NCBI GenBank assembly: GCA_002433335.1
Contig: DJHY01000283.1
Span: 1 to 20,944 of the forward strand
Reading direction: 5' to 3'
Source: Rhodospirillaceae bacterium UBA6608
Lineage (GTDB): Bacteria > Pseudomonadota > Alphaproteobacteria > Rhodospirillales_A > Casp-alpha2
Length of the DNA stretch: 20,944 bases
In this document: positions 14,798-20,944 of the stretch, piece by piece
Position numbering within the stretch: position 1 is the first letter of the stretch
Layout of the letters: the number at the start of each line of letters is the position of its first letter
Notes under the pieces: model-generated
Told to the model about the DNA's origin: nothing
Seen by the model: the letters and a program-made list of their open reading frames with translations, nothing else
Databases searched by the model: none
Translations under genes and position numbers: made by a program

Positions 14798-16342
14798 TTA
14801 GAAGTTGAAATAAATGAAGGGGCTTGTGCGCGATATGGCGGCAACTGCAAACGCCCCCAGACAACCAACGAGTATCGCCGTGGCCAGCCGCGGTTGCCAA
14901 CTGAGCTTCGCCGCTGCCGCGACGGCCCTGATGCCGGCGCGAATGGGGGCGTCCGTCGCCTGTGGGGTCATGATCTGGAAGGTGTTGGGAAGGAAGAACG
15001 CGATGACGGCGGCCATGGCGAGAAGTGCGAGTTGATCGCGCCCGCCGTATAGGGGCAGGGTTCCCCACTGAAGCCCCAAGCGGTCGAATAGCTCGATGAA
15101 CGGTGTAACAAATCGCATGTAGGTCTCTGGCAAGACGACCCCATGCATTCCGGCCATCGATTGCAAAAGTAATCGCGCGCCGTCGATGCTGTCGGCGCGA
15201 AAAAAGACCCATGCCACAGAGACGCATAGGAATGTGAGTGCCCAGCCGAATATGAGGCGACCGGTGCTTTGGCTTTGAGGGACGACCCGGCGCCAGATGC
15301 GATGTGCAAGCAAATAGGCGCCGTGCAATCCGCCCCAGATGACGAACGTCCAAGCCGCGCCATGCCATAATCCGCCCAACAACATGGTTGCCGACAGACT
15401 GAATGCGGTTCGGGCCAAGCCATGGCGATTTCCGCCGAGCGGTATGTACAGATATTCCTTCAGAAACCGCCCCAAGGTGATGTGCCAGCGTCTCCAAAAT
15501 TCGCCTATGTCACGCGAACGGTACGGAGAAAAGAAATTCAAAGGCAGATTGATCCCGAATATCTTCGCCAATCCGATCGCCATATCTGAGTACCCCGAGA
15601 AATCGAAGTATATTTGGAACGTATAGGACAAAACGCCCCCCCAGGCTTCGACCATGCTGACGTGCCCGCCGTTTTCAGCGGCGGCAAACACAGGGTCCGC
15701 ATAGACGGCGAGGCTATCGGCGATGAGCGTTTTCTTGGCCAACCCGATGATGAAAATTGTGAGCCCGACGGCGACATCCGCAGTTCGGATATTCAGCCGC
15801 GCCTTATCTTCGAACTGAGGCATCATTTCGCGGTGATGCACAATCGGGCCAGCGATCAGTTGCGGAAAAAACGTCACGAACAAGCAGTAGTTCAGGAAAT
15901 CGTACTCTTTGGCGTCGTGACGGCTGGCGTCGGCCAGGAAGGCAATCTGCTGAAACGTAAAGAACGAGATGGCAAGGGGAAGTGCGATCGTTGCGAGTTG
16001 AAGGTCGGCGCCCGATATGCCGGAAACGGTGCCGACGAAAAAATTGGCGTACTTGAAATAGCCGAGCAGGGCGAGATTGAACGATATGCCGAGAGAAAGC
16101 AGAAGGCGCCGCTTTGCCTTGCCCCGGCTTCTGGAAATTTGACGCCCAATGAAGAAATTAATGGCAATGGAAGTGCAGATGAGTAGTAGGTAAGCCGGAT
16201 TCCAATAGCCGTAGAAAAACAACGATGCGCCGACCAGCCATGACAATAAGATTTTTTTATTATTTGTTTTCTCTAGGGAGTAAAAAACAATTACCGTAAT
16301 TGGTAAAAATAAAAATATGAATTCTAGTGAATTAAATTTCAC
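14798..16342 (-). CDS. MBOAT-family O-acyltransferase (AlgI/DltB-like)
   Basis: This 514-residue polytopic membrane protein has at least nine hydrophobic segments and the MBOAT core. Landmarks are FFPQLIAGPIVHH, YFDFSGYSDMAIGLAKIFG, LNFFSPYRSRDIGEFWRRWH with His287, FLKEYLYIPLGGNRHG, and GGLWHGAAWTFVIWGGLHG with the invariant His327. These match the AlgI/PatA/DltB type that exports acyl (usually acetyl) groups for O-acylation of exopolysaccharide or another envelope polymer. The start is GTG at 16342 (MKFNSLEFIFLFLP), with only a weak GAGA-like ribosome site and no in-frame ATG nearby. The first ~40 codons are very AT-rich (long A/T runs at 16250-16340), unlike the catabolic genes around it. 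The gene and its SGNH partner look like an inserted or separately inherited pair. Confidence 0.92.
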   Translation of the reverse strand: MKFNSLEFIFLFLPITVIVFYSLEKTNNKKILLSWLVGASLFFYGYWNPAYLLLICTSIAINFFIGRQISRSRGKAKRRLLLSLGISFNLALLGYFKYANFFVGTVSGISGADLQLATIALPLAISFFTFQQIAFLADASRHDAKEYDFLNYCLFVTFFPQLIAGPIVHHREMMPQFEDKARLNIRTADVAVGLTIFIIGLAKKTLIADSLAVYADPVFAAAENGGHVSMVEAWGGVLSYTFQIYFDFSGYSDMAIGLAKIFGINLPLNFFSPYRSRDIGEFWRRWHITLGRFLKEYLYIPLGGNRHGLARTAFSLSATMLLGGLWHGAAWTFVIWGGLHGAYLLAHRIWRRVVPQSQSTGRLIFGWALTFLCVSVAWVFFRADSIDGARLLLQSMAGMHGVVLPETYMRFVTPFIELFDRLGLQWGTLPLYGGRDQLALLAMAAVIAFFLPNTFQIMTPQATDAPIRAGIRAVAAAAKLSWQPRLATAILVGCLGAFAVAAISRTSPFIYFNF

Positions 16343-16487
16343 AATTTTATCTCAATTATATATCTATATTAAATTTTGTATTGTGTTTGATTGGCTATAT
16401 GTTTCAGGTCTCAAATTCTATCCAAGATAGAGTATGATCAAGATACCTTCTTGTCCCCCACCCAACATAGGAAAAAGCAGATTGCCG
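16343..16487. promoter_or_regulatory. AT-rich divergent promoter region (MBOAT / Ldh2-family gene)
   Basis: This 145-base gap lies between two divergent genes and is strikingly AT-rich from 16343 to about 16440. On the minus strand a perfect TATAAT lies at 16360-16355, but only 12 bases from the GTG start and without a good -35. On the plus strand TATGAT (16433-16438), or TTGATT (16387-16392) with TCAAAT (16411-16416) after 18 bases, could serve the Ldh2-family gene. AGGAAAA (16469-16475) is the ribosome site for the plus-strand gene. Confidence 0.45.
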
Positions 16488-17543
16488 ATGGGCCAGAAAT
16501 ATAGGGCCGAGGATTTAATCCAAGCCACCATGAACCTGTTTGAAAATGCCGGCGCTGCCGCCCCCATCGCCACCGCCATGGCGGAGATCTTGGTCGAGGC
16601 CGATCTATTGGGCTATTCGACCCACGGCCTGCAGTTCGTTCCGGCCTATCTGTCGGCCATGGAGGCGGGCAAGACCACGACCGAGGGCGAGCCGGAAATT
16701 ATCGCCGATCACGGCTCGACCCTGGTTCTGGACGGCAAGGGGTTGCCGGGGCAGTGGGTCATGGTTCGCGCGCTCGAAATGGCGATGGCCCGTTCGGCCA
16801 GTTCGCCCATGGTTGGGTTGGCGATCCGCAACACGGCCAACATCTCCTGCTTGGCGACCTATGCCCGGCGGGGGGCGATGCAGGGGCGTTTCACCATTGT
16901 CGCGGCCTCGGCCCCAGGCAATGCAGCGGTCGCGCCGTTCGGCGGTGCTTCGCCGGTGATGGGAACTAACCCCTTCGCCATCGGCATGCCGGGCACCGAT
17001 CATCCGATCCTGATCGATACCAGCGCCGCCGCCGTGACCAATCGCTCGATCGAGCGCGCCGAGCGCCAGGGCACTCGCTTGCCATTTCCGGCCTTGGTTG
17101 GCCCGGACGGTCAGGCAAGCGACGATCCCGCTGTGTTTCGCGGCTCGCCCAAGGGCGCCATTCAGCCCGCCGGCGGCGATTGGGGTGGCCACAAGGGCTT
17201 TGCCCTGAGCCTGCTGGTCGAGGCGCTGACCTCGGGCCTGTGCGGCATGGGCCGGTCGAGCGAAAAGCCGCCCGCCGGTAATACGGTCTTCCTTCAACTG
17301 ATCGATCCCAACGGGTTCGGTGGGGCCGATGCCTTCATGCGGGAAACCGGGACCTTGGCCGAGCTGTGCCGGGCGGCGACGCCGCGCGATCCGGCAAAGC
17401 CCGTGCGCGTGCCCGGGGACCGGGCGGCGGAAGCGATGGCGCGTCAAAGCGCCGAGGGCGTCGCCCTGCATCCGGAGATCATGGGGCTCGTGCGGCCCTG
17501 CCTGGAGAAATACGGCATTCCGGTCCCGCAGCCGGTCGGCTGA
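16488..17543 (+). CDS. Malate/L-lactate dehydrogenase type 2 (Ldh2) family oxidoreductase
   Basis: This 351-residue protein belongs to the Ldh2/MDH2 NAD(P)-dependent family (YlbC, YiaK, ComC, ureidoglycolate dehydrogenase), which interconverts 2-hydroxy and 2-oxo acids and is not a Rossmann-fold enzyme. Family blocks are KYRAEDLIQATMNLFENAG, ADLLGYSTHGLQFVPAYL, DGKGLPGQWVMVRALEMA, SPVMGTNPFAIGMPG and GGHKGFALSLLVEALTSG. I chose ATG 16488 because it gives the usual N-terminus; a TTG at 16482 is better spaced from AGGAAAA, and an ATG at 16434 would add an 18-residue tail unlike the family. The block that normally reads RNSNHxG carries Asn instead of the proton-donating His (RNTANISCLATYA), so activity may be altered. 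It converges on the minus-strand oxidoreductase gene 17 bases away and is probably transcribed alone from the AT-rich region upstream. Confidence 0.88.
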   Translation: MGQKYRAEDLIQATMNLFENAGAAAPIATAMAEILVEADLLGYSTHGLQFVPAYLSAMEAGKTTTEGEPEIIADHGSTLVLDGKGLPGQWVMVRALEMAMARSASSPMVGLAIRNTANISCLATYARRGAMQGRFTIVAASAPGNAAVAPFGGASPVMGTNPFAIGMPGTDHPILIDTSAAAVTNRSIERAERQGTRLPFPALVGPDGQASDDPAVFRGSPKGAIQPAGGDWGGHKGFALSLLVEALTSGLCGMGRSSEKPPAGNTVFLQLIDPNGFGGADAFMRETGTLAELCRAATPRDPAKPVRVPGDRAAEAMARQSAEGVALHPEIMGLVRPCLEKYGIPVPQPVG

Positions 17544-17560
17544 CAGGTAACGGGGGCGGG

Positions 17561-18436
17561 TCAGTCCTGCTCCCGACGCCGCTGTAGCTCGACGAAAACT
17601 TCGCGGTAGTCCTCGGGCGCGGTGTCGCCGTAGGTTTCCTTGAAGCCGTAGCTGGCCAGCCACTTCAAGCGCTCGGCCCCGCCGTCACACATGAACGGAT
17701 CGTAGCCGAGGGCGCGGAGCGTGTCGGCGGCTTCTTCCAATTCGTGGCCGCGACGCGCCCCGTGGATCGCCGTGCGGCCGATCAGGAAGTGGGCCAGTTC
17801 GTCGAACCCCTTTCCGGCATAGCTGCGGTTCAACGAGGCGAAGACCTCGTCGGCGACGCCATAGGTTTCCGCCCCCAGCACGCATTCCTGCAGCAAGGCT
17901 TCCATACCCTTGACCATGACCGAGCGGAACATCTTGGTCGCGGCGGCGCGGCCGTATTCGGTGCCGAATTCCCGCATGTTGACGCCGTATGGGGAGAGGG
18001 CTTCGATCACGTCGTTCGCCGCGTCGCCGACCAATAGCATCGGGACCTTTTCGTTGCGGCCCGGAACGCCGTCCATCACGGCGACTTCGACGAACCGCCC
18101 GCCCGCGCCGTGAATGATCTCGGCCAGTTGCTGTTTGATCATCGGCGAAGTCGAATTGAGGTCCATATAGACCTGACCGGGGCGCAGGTTCGGCGCGGCT
18201 TCCTGTGCGACCTCGATCGCTTCGGACGCCGTCACGGTCGACAGCACGAAATCGCATCGTTCAACCAACTCCGCGATCGATCCAGTCATGACGACGCCGT
18301 CCGGGTGCGGCCGCTCGCGAATGTCGCGGGCGAAGATCGGTGCAGGCAATCCCGCCGCCAGCAGGCCGTTGGCGATCAAGGGGCCGGCTTCACCGTAACC
18401 GATGAAGCCAAGCCGTGGCGTGTTGGCGGCGGACAT
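17561..18436 (-). CDS. NAD(P)-dependent 3-hydroxyacid-type oxidoreductase (6PGDH/HIBADH-like, DUF1932)
   Basis: This 291-residue protein has an N-terminal Rossmann domain (RLGFIGYGEAG, residues 8-18), the conserved DLNSTSP substrate segment (92-98) and a C-terminal helical domain with AAATKMFRSVMVKGMEALLQE. In this segment Lys168 fits the catalytic lysine of the beta-hydroxyacid dehydrogenase family. The C-terminal part resembles the DUF1932 domain found in uncharacterised relatives of 3-hydroxyisobutyrate and 6-phosphogluconate dehydrogenases. It would oxidise or reduce a small hydroxy acid with NAD(P). It lies 27 bases after the second PrpD-family gene on the same strand and is probably co-transcribed with it. 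The substrate is not predictable. Confidence 0.88.
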   Translation of the reverse strand: MSAANTPRLGFIGYGEAGPLIANGLLAAGLPAPIFARDIRERPHPDGVVMTGSIAELVERCDFVLSTVTASEAIEVAQEAAPNLRPGQVYMDLNSTSPMIKQQLAEIIHGAGGRFVEVAVMDGVPGRNEKVPMLLVGDAANDVIEALSPYGVNMREFGTEYGRAAATKMFRSVMVKGMEALLQECVLGAETYGVADEVFASLNRSYAGKGFDELAHFLIGRTAIHGARRGHELEEAADTLRALGYDPFMCDGGAERLKWLASYGFKETYGDTAPEDYREVFVELQRRREQD

Positions 18437-18463
18437 CGTTGACCGGCCCTGCTGTGCGGCGCG

Positions 18464-19855
18464 TTACTGCGCCGCTTGCGCGGGTGCGGCCATCAGGTCG
18501 CGAGAGTTGCCTATACCGTCGACGGCCCAAATGGCGGCAAGCAGGCTTTCGGCTTCGCTCGCACCCAGCACGCCGGTCGCCAATTCGCGATACTTGTCTT
18601 CCAGTTCGGCATCGCTCAGCGGGGCATCCGGGTCGCCCTTGCGGGTCGGGGCATAGTGGTTAACCACACGCCCGTCGGTCGTTTCGATCTCGACCTTGGC
18701 CGAGCGCAGGCCCGGGAAGTTGCCTTGGCATTCCGGGTCGGTCTTGAGGTCGATGCGGGTCATCATCTCGCGCACCGCCGGGTCCTGCAGGCGGTCGGGG
18801 GTAAAGGCCGCCATGCGGACGCTGCCCCACAACACGGCTGCGGCGCAGCAATAGACCAGCGAGAATTTGGCTTCGAACGCCGACTGCGGATTGGTGTTGC
18901 CGCAAATTTCCTCGGCCTTCTGATAGCTGCCGACGCGGATTTCCTTGATGTCGGCGGGCGTCAGATTGTTTTCGCGCATCAGCAACTGCACGGCGTCGAT
19001 GGCCGCGTGGGTATGGCCGCAGGCGGCATGGTTCTTGGTCGTGGTCTGCTTGATCAGGAAGTCCTTACCCAGCGTCTCGGCGGCCTTGGCCCAATCGGGT
19101 TGCTTGTCGGCCAGGCCGTTCAGGCACATGGCGTTGCCGAAGCCGCGCGCGCCTTCCAGGATGTCCGGCGCGCCGGTCACGCCCTGTTCGGCGGCCAGGG
19201 CGACGGTCACGCCGCGTTCGGCGGCATGGGCGCCGTGCAGCGGTTTGGCCATGGCGTCGGCGCGGAAGGCTTGTTGCAGACCTGCCGCCAGCGTCGTGGC
19301 GTTGGCCAGGGCGTGCAGCGACTGTTCGGCGTTAAGGCCCAGGATATTGGCGGCGGCGGCGGCGGCGCCCAGGGAGCCGATGGTGCCGGTGGTGTGCCAG
19401 AACTCGTAATGGGCCGGGTTGGCGGCAGCGCCCAGGCGGTTGGACACTTCATAGCCGGCGACGATGCCGGTCAGCAGGCGCGCGCCGCTGACGCCCCGCG
19501 CCTGGGCCATGGCCAGCGCGGCGGAGATCACGGGCACACCCGGGTGGTACAGGGCGTTGCGATAGATATCGTCGAATTCGACGGTGTGCGAGGCGGCGCC
19601 ATTGATGAAGGCTGCCGTGCGGGCATCGGTTTCCTGTCCGTGCGGATAAAGCCGCGCACCGCCGCGCCCGAGGCAATCGCTATAGGCCTTGGTCAGCAGG
19701 GTCGCCGGCTCGATCACTGTGCCCGGCAGGGCGGCGGCGAACCAATCCAACAGGCAGCGCTTGGCCGCGTGCAGGGCGTCTTCCGGCAGGTCTTCCGGTT
19801 TCAGGTTGGCGGTGTATTCAGCAAAGGGCCACAGGGCCGACGATTGCAGGGACAT
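18464..19855 (-). CDS. MmgE/PrpD family protein (second copy)
   Basis: This 463-residue protein belongs to the same superfamily as the product of 3482-4882 but is a clearly diverged paralogue, with few identical stretches outside the motifs. Candidate active-site residues are Asp95/Asp96 and His104 (VEFDDIYRNALYHPG), His154 (EFWHTTGTIG), Lys204 (AMAKPLHGAHAAE) and His281/His283 (NHAACGHTHAAID). ATG 19855 is chosen because GGGAGGAA (19861-19868 on the minus strand) sits 5 bases upstream; the open frame extends 24 codons further without family similarity. Family members dehydrate 2-methylcitrate, decarboxylate cis-aconitate or epimerise iminodisuccinate. The GAHAAERGV segment is common in uncharacterised proteobacterial members. 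It sits between a ketopantoate-reductase gene and a 3-hydroxyacid-type dehydrogenase gene on the same strand, so it may act in a short hydroxy/oxo-acid route. Confidence 0.92.
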   Translation of the reverse strand: MSLQSSALWPFAEYTANLKPEDLPEDALHAAKRCLLDWFAAALPGTVIEPATLLTKAYSDCLGRGGARLYPHGQETDARTAAFINGAASHTVEFDDIYRNALYHPGVPVISAALAMAQARGVSGARLLTGIVAGYEVSNRLGAAANPAHYEFWHTTGTIGSLGAAAAAANILGLNAEQSLHALANATTLAAGLQQAFRADAMAKPLHGAHAAERGVTVALAAEQGVTGAPDILEGARGFGNAMCLNGLADKQPDWAKAAETLGKDFLIKQTTTKNHAACGHTHAAIDAVQLLMRENNLTPADIKEIRVGSYQKAEEICGNTNPQSAFEAKFSLVYCCAAAVLWGSVRMAAFTPDRLQDPAVREMMTRIDLKTDPECQGNFPGLRSAKVEIETTDGRVVNHYAPTRKGDPDAPLSDAELEDKYRELATGVLGASEAESLLAAIWAVDGIGNSRDLMAAPAQAAQ

Positions 19856-19906
19856 GTCATTTCCTCCCAAGGTGGGTATTCGAAACCCCTGATGTAAAGT
19901 TTGCGA

Positions 19907-19941
19907 CCACGCGCGGCGGCAAGTCAACCGACCGCGCGTGG
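19907..19941 (-). terminator. Strong hairpin between the ketopantoate reductase and second PrpD genes
   Basis: CCACGCGCGG (19907-19916) and CCGCGCGTGG (19932-19941) form a perfect 10-bp stem, extendable by 3 bp past one bulged base. It begins 14 bases after the reductase stop when read on the minus strand. There is no clean U-run after it, so it is either an imperfect intrinsic terminator or a regulatory structure. Its loop contains TTGACT on the minus strand, a -35-like hexamer. Confidence 0.5.
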
Positions 19942-19954
19942 CGGATAGGCCGCG

Positions 19955-20875
19955 TCAGGCGGCCCCTTCGACGTAGAACGTCAGCGCGCCCAAGACCGCC
20001 GAATGAACCGGGGTGGGGATGCCGTGCTTCTTGCCCAGGCGAACGACTTCGCCGCTCAACCACGGCAGTTCCAGACGGCGGCCACCTTCAAGGTCGTGCA
20101 GCATCGAGGCCTTCATGACCGGCGGCAGGTTGTCCAGGAAGCCGATGGTCTTGGATTCCGTATGGTCCGGCAGGTCGACGCCTTCGGCGCGGCCGACGGC
20201 GGCGGTTTCGTGGATCGCCGCTTCGAACATGGCGCGGGAATCCGGGTTTTCCCGGATCGGGCCGACCGGCTGGCGGCACAGGGCGGTCATGCCGCTGAGC
20301 GAAGACAGGAAGATGAATTTTTCCCAGATGGCGCGGGTGATGTCGGTCGCCAGTTTGAAATCGAACCCGGCGCCGTCGATCGCTTCGGCCACGGCTTCCA
20401 TGCGGGCGGAGGTGCCGCCGTTGCGTTCGCCGAAGGTCAGGCGCGCCATGGTGCCGGTGTGCTTGATCAGGCCCGGTTCGCCGATCACGGCGGCGATATG
20501 GGCGACGCCGCCGCCGACGTTGGCGGGGTCGATCACGCTGGACAGGCGATCCATGCTGCTGACGCCGTTCTGGAACGGAATGACCAGAGTGTCCGAGCCG
20601 ATCATCGGCTTGCACATGGCGGCGGCGGTTTCCGTGTCCCACAGCTTGACCGCGAACATGACCAGATCGACCGTGCCGATTTCGGCCGGGTCGTCGGTCG
20701 CGGGAACGCCCTTCAGGGTCAGGTCGCCGAGCTTACTGTCGATCCTCAGGCCTTGATCGCGAATGGCCTGCAGGTGCGCCCCGCGAGCGATGAAGTTGAC
20801 GTCGTGGCCGGCTGCCGACAAACGGGCGCCGAAATATCCGCCGACGCCGCCGGTGGCCATGATTGCAATACGCAT
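19955..20875 (-). CDS. 2-dehydropantoate 2-reductase (ketopantoate reductase family), second copy
   Basis: This 306-residue protein has the usual PanE length and layout: a Rossmann fold starting MRIAIMATGGVGGYFGARL, the interface lysine Lys77 in FAVKLWDTETAA, FQNGVSSMDRL with Asn, and a helical C-terminal domain with PPVMKASMLHDLEGGRRLELPWLSG. The segment WEKFIFLSSLSGMTAL has Ser where PanE enzymes normally show Asn residues, so it belongs to a divergent subgroup whose substrate may be a 2-oxoacid other than ketopantoate. It is unlike the 352-residue copy at 12600-13658. AAAGGAAAC precedes the ATG on the minus strand. It is the first gene of a minus-strand group with the second PrpD and the 3-hydroxyacid-type dehydrogenase, though a strong hairpin lies after it. 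Pantothenate synthesis remains possible as its role. Confidence 0.9.
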   Translation of the reverse strand: MRIAIMATGGVGGYFGARLSAAGHDVNFIARGAHLQAIRDQGLRIDSKLGDLTLKGVPATDDPAEIGTVDLVMFAVKLWDTETAAAMCKPMIGSDTLVIPFQNGVSSMDRLSSVIDPANVGGGVAHIAAVIGEPGLIKHTGTMARLTFGERNGGTSARMEAVAEAIDGAGFDFKLATDITRAIWEKFIFLSSLSGMTALCRQPVGPIRENPDSRAMFEAAIHETAAVGRAEGVDLPDHTESKTIGFLDNLPPVMKASMLHDLEGGRRLELPWLSGEVVRLGKKHGIPTPVHSAVLGALTFYVEGAA

Positions 20876-20929
20876 GGTGGAGTTTCCTTTTTTATTTGTG
20901 GTTCCCCGGATGGGCGGGGCGGGGGGAAA

Positions 20930-20944
20930 GGGGGGGGGGGGGGG
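20930..20944. other. Poly-G run at contig end
   Basis: The last 15 bases are all G, after another six G at 20921-20926. Such a tail at a sequence end is typical of two-colour Illumina no-signal calls extended into an assembly, so the last ~35 bases should not be trusted. Confidence 0.7.

Noticed and set aside
18476..19897. 473-codon open frame on the plus strand
   Set aside because: It is antisense to the well-supported PrpD-family gene and is a low-complexity Gly/Val/Arg shadow with no motif.
1..20944. CRISPR arrays, tRNA/rRNA genes, insertion sequences, toxin-antitoxin or phage-defence genes
   Set aside because: Reading both strands showed no regularly spaced repeats, no tRNA or rRNA sequence, no transposase or integrase, and no defence-type domain.

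Overview
The window looks like a piece of a GC-rich (by eye about 60-65% G+C) proteobacterial chromosome. The tightly packed catabolic operons, codon use and protein types suggest an alphaproteobacterium, possibly Rhodospirillales-like, but no rRNA or tRNA is present to confirm this. It looks like a whole assembly contig: it opens inside a gene and closes in a run of 15 G that is probably a sequencing artefact. I see 16 protein genes and no tRNA, rRNA, CRISPR array, transposase or integrase.

Layout. (1) 1-2322, minus: an AcnA-type aconitase missing its C-terminus, then a LysR-type regulator (2445-3341, minus). (2) 3482-7812, plus: a four-gene operon divergent from the regulator, encoding an MmgE/PrpD-family protein, a MaoC-family hydratase, an acyl-CoA dehydrogenase and a class III (CaiB/BaiF) CoA-transferase. 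(3) 8100-13658, plus: a five-gene operon encoding a LeuC/DmdA-like [4Fe-4S] hydro-lyase large subunit, its LeuD-like small subunit, a four-rhodanese-domain protein, an isopropylmalate/isocitrate dehydrogenase-family enzyme and a ketopantoate-reductase-like enzyme. (4) 13655-16342, minus: an unrelated envelope pair, an AlgI-like MBOAT acyltransferase followed by an SGNH-like membrane-anchored partner. It is more AT-rich, especially at its 5' end. (5) 16488-17543, plus: a malate/lactate dehydrogenase type 2 family protein. (6) 17561-20875, minus: a ketopantoate reductase, a second MmgE/PrpD protein and a 6PGDH/3-hydroxyisobutyrate-dehydrogenase-like oxidoreductase.

How the genes may work together (inference). 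Apart from the MBOAT/SGNH pair, nearly every enzyme belongs to a family acting on small di- or tricarboxylic acids, their CoA esters, or 2-oxo/2-hydroxy acids. Operon 2 could activate an acid as a CoA ester, oxidise it with FAD and hydrate it. Operon 3 copies the isopropylmalate-to-ketoacid chemistry of leucine biosynthesis (isomerise/hydrate, then oxidatively decarboxylate), followed by a 2-oxoacid reductase, but its subunits are not canonical LeuC/LeuD/LeuB. Together they suggest catabolism of a branched C5-C7 dicarboxylate (itaconate-, mesaconate-, citraconate- or alkylmalate-like) under the local LysR regulator. A good LysR-type box (ATC-N9-GAT, T-N11-A) lies upstream of operon 3, and a perfect 6-5-6 inverted repeat lies between the regulator and operon 2. 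The real substrate cannot be read from sequence alone. No transporter gene and no citramalyl-CoA lyase gene is in the window.
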